Positions 32,003 to 44,340 of a DNA stretch of 58,545 nt are shown piece after piece; position 1 is the first letter of the stretch; every line of letters begins with the position of its first letter. This DNA is from Zygnema cylindricum (taxonomy: Eukaryota; Streptophyta; Zygnematophyceae; Zygnematales; Zygnemataceae), in assembly GCA_037447655.1 (NCBI GenBank), contig JBBHKE010001627.1:250829-309373 (forward strand), written 5' to 3'. The notes beneath the pieces are model-generated. The model ran no database searches and had not been told where the DNA came from. It saw only the letters and a program-made list of their open reading frames with translations. A program made the translations under genes and the position numbers.

Positions 32003-33560
32003 CTCCCCTAAAACTTTTGACTCTACAAGCCACTAAGACCACATGCCTCTTTGCAGAATTTCAATTTTGGTGAAAGCAAGGGTTTTGTCATCATATCTGC
32101 TAGCTTTTCCTCATCTGGTAAGTAAGCTTCAAAATTATAGCCATCACGTTTTCCCTCACAAAAAGTAACTTACTATCAATATATTTACTTTTGAAGTGAT
32201 AAGTGGGATGAGAAGCAATTGCAATAGCAGCTTGATTGTCACATCATATGACTTAAGAACCAAACTGCATAAATTTCAGTTCTTGTAAAAGAGATTTTAC
32301 CCAAAAAAGTTCCTAGACAGCTGAGCTGGCTTCCATGTGTGCTGCTTCCATGGTTCAATGAGCAGTCACCTTTTGAAGCTTGTTGGTCTAGCAAATGTTA
32401 CCATCTCTGATATTCAAAATAAATCTAGTGGTAGAGCGTCGGCTTGGCATATCACCATAACTTGCATCCCTCTAGGTGTTGATCTTCACTTCATCTCATT
32501 GGAGAGAATGTCGAAGATCCTGTGTTCCTGCAAGATATCTGAGAACTCGTTTTGCTGCCTCCCAATCTGATATCTTTGGATTTTGAAGGCTTCATCTCAA
32601 TGCTCCATCTGTAGCTGCAATATCAGGGCGCGTGTAGTTCATAAAATAGATAAGACTCCCAACAACTTGTCTGTATGAAATTGTGGACATGAAATCTGAC
32701 TCCCCTAGTTCAATGTCATCCTCAAGTAGCATTCCTCCATCTATCTCATTTCCTTCCACCTTTTGCATGAACTCCATAGGAGTGTCACTCCCTTTCGCCT
32801 AAGCCATTTCAAATTTTCCAAGTACATTTCACATGGCCTCTCTTTGAGTGAGATAGATCACCTTCTGACTCATATTTCTCTCTAGCTGAATGCCTAGGAT
32901 ATACGTCAACTAGCCTAAGTCTTTCATGTTAAACTTGACATTCATAGATGCTTTTATCTTATTTATCTCATTTATAAACTTACTAATAAGCAGCACATCA
33001 TGCACATGTACTGCTACATAGATCACACCATCCTCTCCTTCTATGATATAAACGGAGTGATATAAGCTGATCCTTGTGAAGCCTAAATTGGTAAGAAACT
33101 CGTCTTTTTTCAGATTCCATTAACGTGGAGCATGTTTTAATCCATATAGTGATTTCAACCGTTTACACACTAGATTTTCCTTTTTTTTTTTGCATACCCT
33201 TCAGGTTGTTTCATTTAAATTACTTCCTCTAAATCTCTATGCAAAAAGAATGTTTTAACATCCATTTCATGCAGCTCCATATTCTCTATTGCAGCTAAGG
33301 ACAGCAAGACTCTAACAGTGGGAAACCTGATAAAAAGAGATAAGTTTTCCTCATAATCTATTCGATATTTTTGACTAAAGCCCTTTGCAACCAGACAAGC
33401 TTTATACCTTTCAATAGTGTTGTCTGGGTTGAGCTTCACTTTGAAGACCCACTTGCAGCCAATGGCTTTCTGATCCAGTGGGAGCTCCACAAGTTCCCAC
33501 GTCTGAGATTCCAGAATCGATCTCATCTCATCATTTGCAAGGTAATCCAGTGATCCTTTT
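32003..33560 (-). pseudogene. Element E reverse transcriptase and RNase H
   Basis: Read on the minus strand: RT start (QKAIGCKWVFKVKLNPDNTI, frame 33215-33526, KGFSQKYRIDYEE), then a stretch with several frameshifts. The YVDD position reads VHD-like near 33000-33010, so the catalytic site is lost. Next comes the end of RT (32592-32777, SYRQVVGSLIYFMNYTRPDIA), RNase H traces (32300-32560), and the terminal ADMMTKP near 32085. Every block also exists in element D. Confidence 0.85.
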
Positions 33561-34982
33561 CAAGAACAGAGAATGTTTCCTAAATGGTAAGAGGCTCCCT
33601 GGTGCTTGCAGAAAAAACATTTGAACTTGTTCTCCCCTCAAGGGAAAACTCTGTCTTCTTCCCCCTCGAAAATCTGAGGCTCGAAATGGTTGATCACGAC
33701 TTCGATTTTGGGGTCGAGGAAGATTAATGTCAGCTGTTCTTTGCTGGTCACTAGCTGATGGTTGATCCCGATTTCGATTTTGGGGTCGAGGAATATTAGT
33801 GTCAGTTGTTATTTGCTGGTCACTAGCTGATTGTATTCCAGTATTTTGTGGTCCAGGAGAAGAAGAAGTAGAAGTTGCAGGTGAGTGAAATGGAATATGA
33901 TCCAAAACCACATACGAAATACATGTAGTGACTCACTCTCATCCTTCACTAGAATATTTTTGGCAATCTGAATGGTATGTTTCTGAGGACAATAAACCCA
34001 GTATCCTACAGATTCACTATCATATCCTATGAAGATTACGGGTTTAGACTTTGGACTCTGTTTACAGTTTGGTAATTTATCTAGTACAAAACACTTGCTA
34101 CCAAAAACTTTGAAGTGACTGTCATCTGGTTTTCTGCCTGTCCACACTTCATAGGGTAGATCTAGTTTCTAATCTGATCATAGTATAGGCTGCAGTTTGA
34201 TAAGCTTCAGCCCTAAACTTAATATCTACTCCTTTATCTGCCATCATAGATTTAACACTCTCAATGAGAGTTCTATTCAGCCTTTCTGAGACTCCATTCT
34301 GCTCATTCTGCTCAGGAGTATATGGAACGGTAAACTGTTGAGAGATACCATTTTACTTTAAATAAGCAACAAATTCATTTGAAGTGAATTGACCTCCATT
34401 ATCAGATCTTAGAGAAAGAATTGATCTGCAGTGAAGCTTTTCTGCCCAGATCCGAAAGCGTTGAAAGTGAGTGAAGACCTTCTTTTTCGCCTTCATGAAA
34501 TAGATCCGGCTGAATGTGGAGAAGTCGTCTGTGAATGTAACAAAGTATTTGCTGCTAGTTAGATATGGTATTTTTGAGGGTCCCCACACATCTGAGTGAA
34601 TAAGCTCTAATAGGCTAGTTGCTCAAATATCTACAGTTTGAGGTAAAGGAAGTTTATGAAGCTTACCCAAAGCACAACCATCACAAATATTTGACTGGTT
34701 TATGAAGCTTACCCAAAGCACAACCATCACAAATATTTAACTGTTGCTGATCAAGTTTAAATCCTACCATATTATTCTTTACCATCTTTTCTAGCCTGTC
34801 GTTATGAACATGACCCATTCTTTTATGCCACAAAACATTATCAGATAAGACACTGGAGTAAGCAAAAGAAGTTGTATTCACTAGGTCCATCCAGTACAAG
34901 TTATTTGGGCCTCTAGTTCCCATTACTGTTACCCTTCCCTCTTTGCTGACTATTTTCTTTCCTTGCTTTCTGAGGTATTTCA
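33531..34982 (-). pseudogene. Element E integrase
   Basis: Minus-strand pieces: pre-integrase HHCC (WHKRMGHVHNDRL ... ICDGCALGKLH, in 34681-34980), core with TDDFSTFSRIYF and RSDNGGQFTS (34353-34589), a region around PYTPEQ..NGVSERLNRTL (about 34250-34330), and the C-terminal part (33809-34147, GRKPDDSHFKVFGSKCFVLD). Then follows a serine-rich linker with two copies of a PRPQNRNRDQP segment. A 46-bp exact duplication (34653-34698 / 34699-34744) breaks the CGYALGKLH region. Confidence 0.85.
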
Positions 34983-36085
34983 TGTTGTCCATAGCCATTT
35001 TCAGCCATGGATTTACCCTCAGAAGAACCACAGACTACCCAAAAACAACCTACTTTGAATCAACACATAATTCTACAGAAATAACAAAACAAGCTGAAAC
35101 TACAATCACAAATATTTTCTAGGCAATAGAATAACCTTACAAAGTTTCAGACAAAAATAATAAACAGAGTGATCAGACAAAAATAATAAACAGAGTGATC
35201 ACATCATCTGGTCAAAGTTGCAGAAAAAACAGCCTGCCAGAACATTGATAAACCGGCCAACTTCACAATGAAGTAAAACACATACCAGGCAAACAATAGC
35301 CCTGAAAATTTGTAGCAACGTAAGAAAACATGGAGGAACACACATGCAAAATTTCAGATAATTGTGCCAACAGATATGAGAGCATTACCCAGATAAAATT
35401 ACCAAAAAACACCATAAACAGTGTTTGGTACAGAAAGTTCCTATTGAACAAAATCACAAATACTACATCTATACCCTCACAGACTACACTACTAAGTCTG
35501 TCCACCAATCAGACGCCTTGTTGGAGTACGGCGGCATACCAGCCGTACGCTAACTACCTCCTACATTCACTAGTGTTGGTATACCGGAAAACACAAGGAA
35601 TGTCAAAAACTGATAAAACTACACTAATTAGATATTTACAAAAAGACAAACCACTGTTGAACCAAATATTTACGCAGACACAAAAGTATGCTCGTTGAGT
35701 CATCAAATCATTAATGTGGTCTTTCTAAGTCATCATTTGTCGACGGTCTTTCGTCCGCCGTCCGTGTACCCAAATCGGCACCGTGAACGAAAAGCCGAGT
35801 GTCACCAAAGTACTCAAAGTGTATCCGCGAACCGCAGTGGATATTCCGAAATCTCTACGTCATTTTACTGCCGCAAGTAATATCCGCGATACTCCACAAG
35901 TAATCATACGCCACGTGCTAGTATTAAAGTCGTTGCTTTACAAACCGAATCCTCCAAATGAACTTGCACCAAATCACGTAAATCACGAAGCGTTCGCTCC
36001 CCCAAATTACGTACGCCTCATACCGTATTATTAAGGCTACACTAAAACACATGTGTACGAAACTAAGTCTTTAAACAACATTTCA
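34978..36085 (-). mobile_element. Solo LTR inserted in element E, with 5-bp TSD
   Basis: 34983-36080 runs TGTTGTCCAT to TAAACAACA and is flanked by tttca at 34978-34982 and 36081-36085. Removing it restores the pre-integrase reading seen in element D (SRGFE next to KYLRK). The left part matches the LTRs at 42730 and 57190; by that comparison the LTR reads on the minus strand. There is no internal region, so it is the product of LTR-LTR recombination. A 26-bp tandem duplication lies near 35150-35205. Confidence 0.93.
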
Positions 36086-37257
36086 AAGCCTCTACTTTTT
36101 GCAAATGAGGTAGAAAACAATTTCTTTTTAAACTGAGGGACATACAAAAGATCATAGAGAGTTCTAGGAACTGCCTGTCTTTCTATCTTACACATAAGGA
36201 TGACAGTTCCTTAAGCTTTTGCTTCAACTGTGGCACCACAAGCATAGTAGTTCTGCCTAGTTGGGATAGGTTGCATATTTGTGAAAAAAGCCTTGTTCCA
36301 ATATTTATGAGAAGATCTTCCAAAGTCAATGATCTATCCGTTGTCTTTGTCTCCCTCTATCATTTTTGCAAGAGGGAAGAATTCTTTGTTGTCAGTTTTT
36401 GGAAAACTGATAACATCCTGCACATTTCCCTTGCTGACCGAATCATGCTCATGTGTGCCAACTTAAAACGCCTCAGTTTTGGAAGGAGCTGTCGGTGGTG
36501 TAAAAGGTGACATTTGTGGTGTGTAGATCCCTCTCGGCTTCCATCCATTTCTGAACACACCTGTCTCACAAGCTTTGAGAAACTTAGAACACTGTTTGTA
36601 CAGATGTCATTGATTGTAACAATAAACACACTTGTTATATGATTGATAACCCTGAGATCTGTTTCCTTGATACTGAGCATTAAAAGCTACAGAATACTTT
36701 CCTTGATTAAGAGCAATAACTATGGACTCTTCCTCTAGTACTAGTTCTATAGCTGTTGCTAGATTCCAGACTGACTTATCCAATTTTATCAAATTTTTTC
36801 AAATTTGCTGAGGCTCTTTTATATTATTCAGGAAGACCTCGCATAAGAATCATAGCCTGATAATAAGGAGAGAAATTCCCCCCTGAACATGCATTCTCTG
36901 TCAATAAAAGCCGAAGTCCATTACAATATTCAGCCATGCTACCACGTGTATACCTATAGTCTCAAATGGTCCCAGCTGTAATAATCTCATGCTGAGCAAT
37001 AGCTTTCAAATAGATAGTTTTTAGTGAAGTCCAAATTTTTGAAGTTTTTTTCATCTTGATATGTGACATAAGTAAGTTCTATGAAATCATTAACTTTAAA
37101 TGAGAAAAATCTTGCTGATTTTTCCCACCATAGGATGCATCTGTTTAAGCAAGACTACCTTCAACTACATCAAAGAGTTTAACCTGAGTAAAACAAGACT
37201 CAACCTAATCACACCAGTAAAGGTATTTCCTTCCATCAAAAATTGGTATCCATGAGG
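36086..37257 (-). pseudogene. Element E gag and protease
   Basis: On the minus strand, gag opens MGRPSWIPIFDGRKYLYW from the ATG in the PBS and decays within 100 codons. A nucleocapsid knuckle is seen as CVYCYNQ-stop-HLYKQC near 36595-36630, with Cys/Cys/His/Cys kept and a stop inside. The protease motif near 36310-36330 reads DFG instead of DSG. The downstream block TLYDLLYVPQFKKKLFSTSF is intact up to the solo LTR. Confidence 0.82.
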
Positions 37258-37271
37258 GCCGGCCCATAACC
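37258..37271 (-). other. Primer-binding site of element E, half-tRNA iMet type
   Basis: The minus strand reads GGTTATGGGCCGGC, matching the family 1 site except for one base near its end. It follows LTR end CAACAACA. Confidence 0.75.
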
Positions 37272-38228
37272 TGTTGTTGTGTGGATACTACACCAATTGA
37301 AGATGAAGATGAGGCAGGAGTAGTCATCATAGAACTACTACAAGCAAATACCTCTCACAGATGATCAGAAAAAACATACAACTTTGGAACACAGCCAAAG
37401 ACAAATTACGCAATTACGCAACCAAATGGCCTACAGATCTGACAAAATGCAGATAATACAAAAAGGAACACAAGTGCAAATTTACACAAAAATCTGCAAA
37501 CAGATACAAAATGCAGATAATACAAAAAGGAACACAAGTGCAAATTTACACAAAAATCTGCAAACAGATCTGAGAGAAACTCTCAGACAAAATATATCAA
37601 AATGCTAAAGCATAATAGGATACAACAAGTTCCTAACTTCTAAAATGGTTAAGTCCTACTCTTATACCTAAAAGATCTATCCTTCTGAAAGCTAGCACTC
37701 ACTCACTATCTTAATCAAGGTAAGAAGGGATATCAACCGTGCATCAATAATATCTACCAGAGCTAAGGAGGATACCTGAATATGTCAAGGTATGTCATAC
37801 AAAATGAATCTGAACTGAGTCCTTAATCAAATAAAACATGCCTATGTAAAAAACAGGGATATGTTATGTCACACTATACTGTACAAAACACGTGGGATAA
37901 TCATAGACGTGGTCCCGGTTGATAAGCGTATGCCGGCAGCAAATCTTCGCCGTCCATCTTTTAGAAGTTTCATCTAAGATATAACTTTGTGCGTGACACC
38001 TCGGTCTTTAGGTGAATCTGAGTCGTAGAACCAAGTTTTGCAGAGTGTCTCATTTCAATTTGCTGACGCGTGTCCCGCTTATGTGATACACAGTATAATC
38101 TGTCACTATTCAACGTCACACTAATTTTGGTACATACTGAACCTGACTTTCACAAAATAGACTAAGTACCCGAAAGACACTCTCCTCCCATAGGAGACAT
38201 AGTGAGGACTAAAGCTTTCAAAACATCA
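37272..38228 (-). repeat. 5' LTR of element E (957 bp)
   Basis: The minus strand runs from TGATGTTTTGAAAGC (38228) to CAACAACA (37272). It contains a 64-bp tandem duplication (37442-37505 / 37506-37569) absent from the 3' LTR. Confidence 0.88.
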
Positions 38229-38233
38229 TAGCT
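38229..38233. repeat. Right target-site duplication of element E
   Basis: tagct, matching 31103-31107. Confidence 0.75.
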
Positions 38234-38401
38234 TACGCCTTTCTCACTTTGCTCATCTTTCCTCTCCTTCACTCCGAATTTCACGACTTCGCAACACTTG
38301 TGGACGTAGGCACAATGTTGGAGAAGACCGCATGTGTGCGAACAAAGTCACGCTAGGATGAATCCAACAAACGCTAAAACAAATGTTTTTTTGTTTTGCA
38401 G

Positions 38402-38536
38402 GGGTGTCAAGAATTTTCAGACCGTGCGGGAGAGGCAAACTTTAATGCATATTGTTCATCCATGAACAACACAGGCTGGGTGGCTATAAGTTTACCCACA
38501 TCACGCAAAGACATGGGACGTACCAAAACGTTTTAA
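38402..38536 (+). other. Possible terminal exon, unrecognised
   Basis: A pyrimidine-rich stretch ending TTTTGCAG precedes a 43-codon open frame starting CQEFSDRAGEANFNAYC and ending with TAA. I recognise no family. It could be the end of a spliced gene whose upstream part is displaced by element E, or simply chance. Confidence 0.15.
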
Positions 38537-38816
38537 AAAAGATGATGTATCTTGCTACTAAAAAAATAACAAGGTGTGTCAAGAGAGATTGTTGACGTTG
38601 ACAGCCTTCACGGGCATTGTCGACTCATACAGTCATCACATGATTAAGTAAATATTTTGTTGTTACCCATTGAGACGCAAGAAAAACGTGTAATGAGAAT
38701 CTTAGGGTCGTCGTCCACCAGGCGTGTCCCGTAATCGATACTGGCAATAATATTTGTATCACTTCTCTATCAGGTCGTGCCAACAAAGCAGTTATTCCTT
38801 ACATGTTGCATTTTGG

Positions 38817-38852
38817 TTCGAACCATGTAGGTTCTAGCTCAGCTGGCTAGGA
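38817..38852 (+). other. tRNA-like A and B box motifs
   Basis: GGTTCGAACC (B-box-like) is followed after seven bases by TTCTAGCTCAGCTGG, a strong A-box-like D-arm. The order B then A does not make one tRNA. It could be the joint of two tRNA-derived units or a SINE head. Confidence 0.3.
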
Positions 38853-39480
38853 ATAATAAAATATTCAAAAAGCACAAAATTTGAACGGCGTATGTACGGA
38901 CGGACGCATATTAAAATATCTAGCAAGGCTATGCGAATGTACAATTTGGACGTTCTTGTCATTTCGTTATACCAACCATTGCGAAATCCTTTTCAAAATG
39001 AAAAAAAACTACTTTATCGTTTGCCACTTTGTTTTAAAAAGCCTCGTTTGAAAAATATCCTTTAGCAAATATTTTTTTCGTTGCTTTAAAATCTGCCCTA
39101 TACGAAAACACATGGCATTTGCCAATTGTGAGGTCGCCATCACTCGTCCGTCATTGATTATACCTTTTTGTTTCCAAGTGTACCTAAAAACACGTCCTGT
39201 GTAGGGAAAGTCTCATCTTGGGGAAAAGTGAGGAGACTGTCCAAACATTGGACAGAATGAGGTTTTGCTCCGAAAACTCAAAATCGGACAGTCAAAATTT
39301 TCACCCAAAAGTTTGGAGAATTTTGCCGAATCTCCAGTAAACATGTTTCTTCCAAAAAAAAAAAAGCAGTACGGCCTAGTACGAAAAGGTACGTTTTCCA
39401 GTAAACAACCCTATTTTTTGCTTGATGGAGCTCCACCCTTCGCTACATTATAAATTAAAGTTCGCTAATCTTACGTGATA

Positions 39481-39746
39481 ACTACCAAAATGAGCCACGC
39501 AAATGAAAAGTGGTGTAATGACCCGACACAATGGAACCAAAGAGAACCAAAGGCATTTAGTAAATGTATCCTGAGACCGCCTAATGGAACATAGGCATAA
39601 TTTACAATTACATGGGATCGTACGCTTAAGCCCAAAAAGAACCAAAGCCATTTAGTAAACGTATCCTGAGACCGCCTAATGGAACATAGGCCTAATTTAC
39701 AATTACATGGGGCCATACCCTTAAGCTCTGGTTTTATTGTACGCAA
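39481..39746. repeat. MITE-like fragment with 2 x 96-bp tandem duplication
   Basis: Copies at 39544-39639 and 39640-39735 are near-identical. Each contains GACCGCCTAATGGAAC, the complement of the terminus of the Tourist-like element at 47639 (GTTCCATTAGGCGGTC). Confidence 0.75.
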
Positions 39747-39761
39747 ACATTTATTGCACTA

Positions 39762-39812
39762 CACCGTGTATCGCCATAGCGTTGACGTTTTTTTCGCCAC
39801 TTAAAACATGTT
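39762..39812 (+). repeat. Left member of a 50-bp inverted repeat pair
   Basis: Starts CACCGTGTATCGCCATAGCG (M1-like terminus, TA before it) and continues through TTTTTTTCGCCACTTAAAAC. Its inverted partner is at 45512-45563. Confidence 0.75.
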
Positions 39813-40710
39813 TTTTCCGTGCATATTTTTCGGTTTGTTAATTTGACGGTTGGGCTTTGGATGCAAAATTGTCACTTCCGATTGGGGGTCTCTAATCAAA
39901 ACGTTTACATGTTTGTACGAAGAACTGATGTTTAGGCCTACTTTTCGTCCGTCCGTGCCAGTAAACTATGGTAACTCTCACACATGTGTTTTCTTTGAAT
40001 GGACCTATGTAAGTTTGATTTCACATAACGAAAAGAACCTAAAAAATCTAGGTTCAAATATTTTTCGAAGCTACAATCTGAATGTCTGATTTTGTACGAG
40101 TGATTTTGTACGAGTGGATTAGTGTACCTTATTGTACTCACAAAAATCAACTCTAAAAATAGCCTAGAAAAAACCAAAAAACAAGGGAAAATATCGTTGT
40201 AAATCACATAGGACAATCACATGATCTTTATTGCTTCACACTAGAAATAGATGATGAATAAGATGAGGAAATGAATGATCCCATACCATTTATTCCCAAA
40301 AAAACAAAAACAGAGGTGCCAAACAAGTCGACCGCTCGGTTGTCAACCTTTTTGGAGCTTAGTGAAGGACAAAGTATATGAGTTGGAGCGTAGCGACAGA
40401 CAAAACATACGGTCAAGTGCGTCAAAACTTGACAATTGTGGTAAGTAATCTTCTTTTCTGGAAAACCTTTTCGGAATGCAAAAATTAGACTTTGAAAAAA
40501 CATGAAGTTGTATCTCGAATGAATGATCCATACTGTAACAAAAAAATTTGTAATGCTAACCCATAAATAAATAACCAATGAAAATCATCTAAAATAAAAC
40601 GTAAAAAAATGTACACTTAAAAACTAAAATTATTTTGAACTTTGATGAAACATCCTGCCCCCTTGTTACCTCTTGGTGAGACGAATTTTCCTCGCCCACC
40701 TCCTAACGCC
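39813..40710. other. AT-rich spacer
   Basis: No gene recognised. Short open frames lack family features. Confidence 0.5.
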
Positions 40711-40714
40711 GCCC

Positions 40715-42725
40715 ATCTCCCATGTGAACCTCCCTCCCTCCGACCTTCCCTCCCAATCCGCCCTCCCTCCCTCCCTCCCTCCATCCCTCCCTCCCTCCCT
40801 CCTTCCCAATTTGCCTTCCCTCCCTCTCTCTCCCTCCCTCTCTCTCACCCTCCCTCTTCTCTCTCACCCTCCCTACCTCCCTCGCTCTTAAGCAACCCTC
40901 CCTCTATCCCAATCTACCCTCCCTCCCTCTTTTTAGCCCTCCTATCTCCCTCCCTCCCTCCATCTTTCTCCTCCTCCGAATTTGCCCTCCCTCCCTCCCA
41001 ATCCGCCCTCCCTCCCTCTCACACTCACTCCCTCCCTCCCTCCCAATCTCACCTCCCATCCCTCCCTCCCTCCTTACCAATGTGCCCACCCTCACTCCCA
41101 ATCTGCCCTCCCTCCCAATCTACCTTCCCTCCCTCCCTCCCTCCCTCCCTCCCTCTCTCTTTCCCTCCCTCTCTCTCACCCTCTCTCTTCTCTCTCACCA
41201 TCCCTACCTCCCTCTCTCACTAGCAACCCTCCCTCTCTCCCAATCTACCCTCCATCCCTCCTTTTATTCCTCCCTCCCTATCTCCCTCCCTACCTCCCTC
41301 CTTCTCTCATCCTAATCTCCCCTCCCTCCCTCCTAATCTGCCCTCCCTCCCTCTCACCTTCCCTCCTTCCCTCCCTTCTCCCTTCCTCTCTCCCTCTCTC
41401 TCTCGGCCCCCCTCTTCTCTCTCAACCTCCCTCCCACCCTTCTTCCTTCCCTCTCTCCCAATCTACCCTCCCTCCCGCCTTTTATCCCTTCCTCGCCTCT
41501 ATCCCTCCTTTCCTATTTTCCTACCTCACTCCCTCCCAATCTGCCCTCCCTTTCTCCCAATCTGCACTCCCTCCCAATTTGCCCTCCCTCCCTCCCAATC
41601 TGCCCTCCCTCCCTCCCTCCCTCTATCCCTCCCTCCCTCCCTCCTTCCCAATTTGCCTTCCCTCCCTCCCTCCCTTTTTCCCTCCTAATCTTCCCTCCCT
41701 CCCTCCCTCCCTCCCTTCCTCTCTCCCTCCCTCCCTCCCTCCCTCCCTCCCTCCTTCCCTCCCTCCCTCCCTCCCTCTCCCTCCCTCCCTCTCTCTCACC
41801 CTCCCTTTTCTCTCTCACCCTCCCTACCTCCCTTGCTCTTAAGCAACCCTCCCTCTATCCCGATCTACCCTCCCTCCCTCCTTTTAGCCCTCCTATCTCC
41901 CTCCCTCCCTCCCTCCTTCTCCTCCTCCGAATTTGCCCTCCCTCCCTCCCAATCCGCCCTCCCTCCCTCTCACACTCACTCCCTCCCTCCCTCCCAATCT
42001 GACCTCCCATCCCTCCCTCCCTCCTTACCAGTGTGCCCACCCTCACTCCTAATCTGCCCTCCCTCCCAATCTGCCCTCCCTCCCTCCCTCCCTCCCTCCC
42101 TCCCACCCTCCCTCCCTCTCTCTCTCCCTCCCTCTCTCTCACCCTCCCTCTTCTCTCTCACCATCCCTACCTCCCTCTCTCACTAGTAACCCTCCCTCTC
42201 CCAATTTACCCTCCATCCCTCCTTTTATTCCTCCCTCCCTATCTCCCTACCTCCCTCCCTCCTTCCCTCATGATAATCTCCCCTCCCTCCCTCCTAATTT
42301 GCCCTCCCTCCCTCTCACCTTCCCTCCTTCCCTCTCTTCTCCCTTCCTCTCTCCCTCTCTCTCTCAGCCTCCCTCTTCTCTCTCACCCTCCCTCCCTCCC
42401 TTCTTCCTTCCCTCTCTCCCAATCTACCCTCCCTCCCACCTTTTATCCCTCCCTCGCCTTCCCTCTATCCCTCCCTTCCTATTTTCCTACCTCACTCCCT
42501 CCCAATCTGCCCTCCCTTTCTCCCAATTTGCACTCCCTCCCTCCCTCTCTCTCTCACTCCCAATCTGCCCTCCCTCCCAATTTGCCCTCCCTTCCTCCCA
42601 ATCTTCCCTCCCTCCCTCCCTCTCTCTCTCACCCTCCCTCTTCTCTCTTACCCTCCCTCTTCTCTCTTACCCTCCCTCCCTCCCTTCCTCCCCTTTTTCC
42701 CAATCTACCCTCCTTCCCGCATTTT
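40715..42725 (+). repeat. CT-rich satellite (CCCT/CCTCC units) with about 951-bp higher-order repeat
   Basis: About 2 kb of almost pure pyrimidine on the plus strand, built from CCTCCCTCC and CCCAATCTGCC words. A long block recurs at a spacing of about 951 bp: GCTCTTAAGCAACCCTCC at 40884 and 41835, and the CACTCACTCCC..CCAGTGTGCCC stretch at about 41018 and 41970. Open frames (Pro/Ser/Leu or Arg/Gly/Glu) up to 286 codons are repeat products. Confidence 0.95.
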
Positions 42726-42729
42726 ATCC

Positions 42730-43690
42730 TGTTGTCCATAGCCTATATCAGGTATGGATCACCCTTGGAAGCACCATAGACTACCCTCAAAACAGTTGTG
42801 TTTCTGATAACACAGATTACTCCACAATAAGCAAAACCACCTTAAACTGCACCAATATGCAGTATAACGTAGACACTATAATCTCCCAAAGTTACAGCCA
42901 AAACTACAAAGGCATTCAAAAGATATGAGCTGGGTAGTCTCATCACAAAATTCTGCAAGACTCCTCACAAAATAAGGCATCCAAAAGATATGAGTTGGGT
43001 AGACTCCTCACATAATTCTACAAGACTCCTCACAGAATTCTACAAAAACAGCAGATCAGACTGAAACTATACACACATAGTGTTTCTAGATCAAAGATTA
43101 TATCCACAAAGTTTCACATCAAAATAGCAACTAGAGTGATCACAATAACAGGTCGAAGTTGCAGAAAAACAGTCTGCCATGTCTTTGATTAACTTAGCTG
43201 TGATAATCAAAATAATCTAAGTTCTACAAGTTATACTCAGAGAGTTCACTACTGAATGTACGGAAGCATACTAACCGTACGTTATCTACCTCCTACCTAA
43301 ATTATTGTGAGTATACCCGAATAATTCGAGGTATGTCAGACTGACTAAATCAACACTGATAAAATAATTAACAATAAGACAAACCTCTGTTGTATAGAAT
43401 ATTTATATCGAAACAATAAGACAAACCTATGCTGTATAGAATATTTACATCGACACCTCCGTAAAGTCAGCTTGCTTAAAAACTTGTGATCTTTTTATGA
43501 ATCTCGTCCACCGACTTGATTCATATCAACCGCAGCTTCATCGCAGCTGCGTTGTCCAATGTAACGTATCTATGTCAAAAATAGATTCGTCATACTGGCA
43601 GCGCATATTTTAACGTTTCGTACATTTCAAATCGGATAGCTTCGTGATCCGCCGTCCATTTCTTACTGCGTGTTCTTGCCACTCAATTCC
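42730..43690 (-). mobile_element. LTR fragment, family 5 (same as G and the solo LTR)
   Basis: Starts TGTTGTCCATAGCC and follows the LTR at 57190-58413 through to the block CTTCGTGATCCGCCGTCCATTTC near 43640-43665, then passes into CT-rich sequence. The outer part of the LTR is missing. By comparison with G, it reads on the minus strand. Confidence 0.85.
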
Positions 43691-44340
43691 ATGTCCATTT
43701 ATCCATTCCTTCATTCCATTAATCCATCCTGTCCTTCCTTCCATTCCGTCCACATCCATTCCTCCATGTCCACTCCCTCTATCCCTCCCTCCCATCCAAT
43801 GTCCCTCCCTCCTCCATTCCACTCCATCTCCATCCCTCCCCTCCTCCCTCTGTCTTCCTCTCTCCCTCCACTCCCTGTCCTCTCCTCCCTTCCTCCATCC
43901 ACTCGCACTCCCCTCCCTCACCCTCCTCCTCCTCCCGGCTCTCCACTCATCATCGATATGTCCGCCGCCTCAGCTCATTTTCTGATCACGGTAACCTGCC
44001 ATCATAGGCTTTGACATCATCATCCCTCCATCTCTCGCAGGTCGTGCCATCATCTTTATCGCATCCCATCATTTTCCTCATCCTCATCATTTTTCCTCCC
44101 TCCCGGTATCCTCCCTGGTCATCCCTCCATCCCATCATCATCCTCATTTCCTCATCATCACTCCTCCCTCATCTCGTTCATCAGGTCGTCTCATCCTCAT
44201 CAATATTCACTATTTCTCTCTCGTCCTTCTCATCTTCCTCATCCTTCTCCCTCCTCCCTCCCCTCCTTCTGTCCTGATCCCTCCTGTATCATCCTTCCTC
44301 TCTCCCTCCCTCCCTCCCTCCTTTTATCCTTCCCTCCTCC
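43690..44340 (+). repeat. Second CT-rich low-complexity tract
   Basis: Pyrimidine-rich CCATCCCTCC and CATCATCCTC words. It differs in composition from the 40715-42725 satellite. No gene; open frames are repeat products. Confidence 0.85.

Larger units (their letters stand above)
31108..38228 (-). mobile_element. Ty1/copia family 2, element E (full length, inverted)
   Basis: On the minus strand: 5' LTR 37272-38228, PBS 37258-37271, gag, protease, integrase, RT, RNase H, polypurine tract, 3' LTR 31108-32002. Matching pentamers tagct flank both ends. All coding parts are interrupted and a solo LTR sits in the pre-integrase region. It is related to element D and easily aligned with it. Confidence 0.93.

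Noticed and set aside
31108-38228. Element E as a third tandem array
   Set aside because: The gag-like MTTPA frame beyond its left LTR lies within the LTR end itself. TSDs tagct on both sides close the element after one unit.
40642-42928. Long Pro/Ser/Leu and Arg/Gly/Glu open frames (up to 286 codons)
   Set aside because: They exist on both strands and in several frames because the CT satellite lacks stop codons. Composition is that of the repeat.
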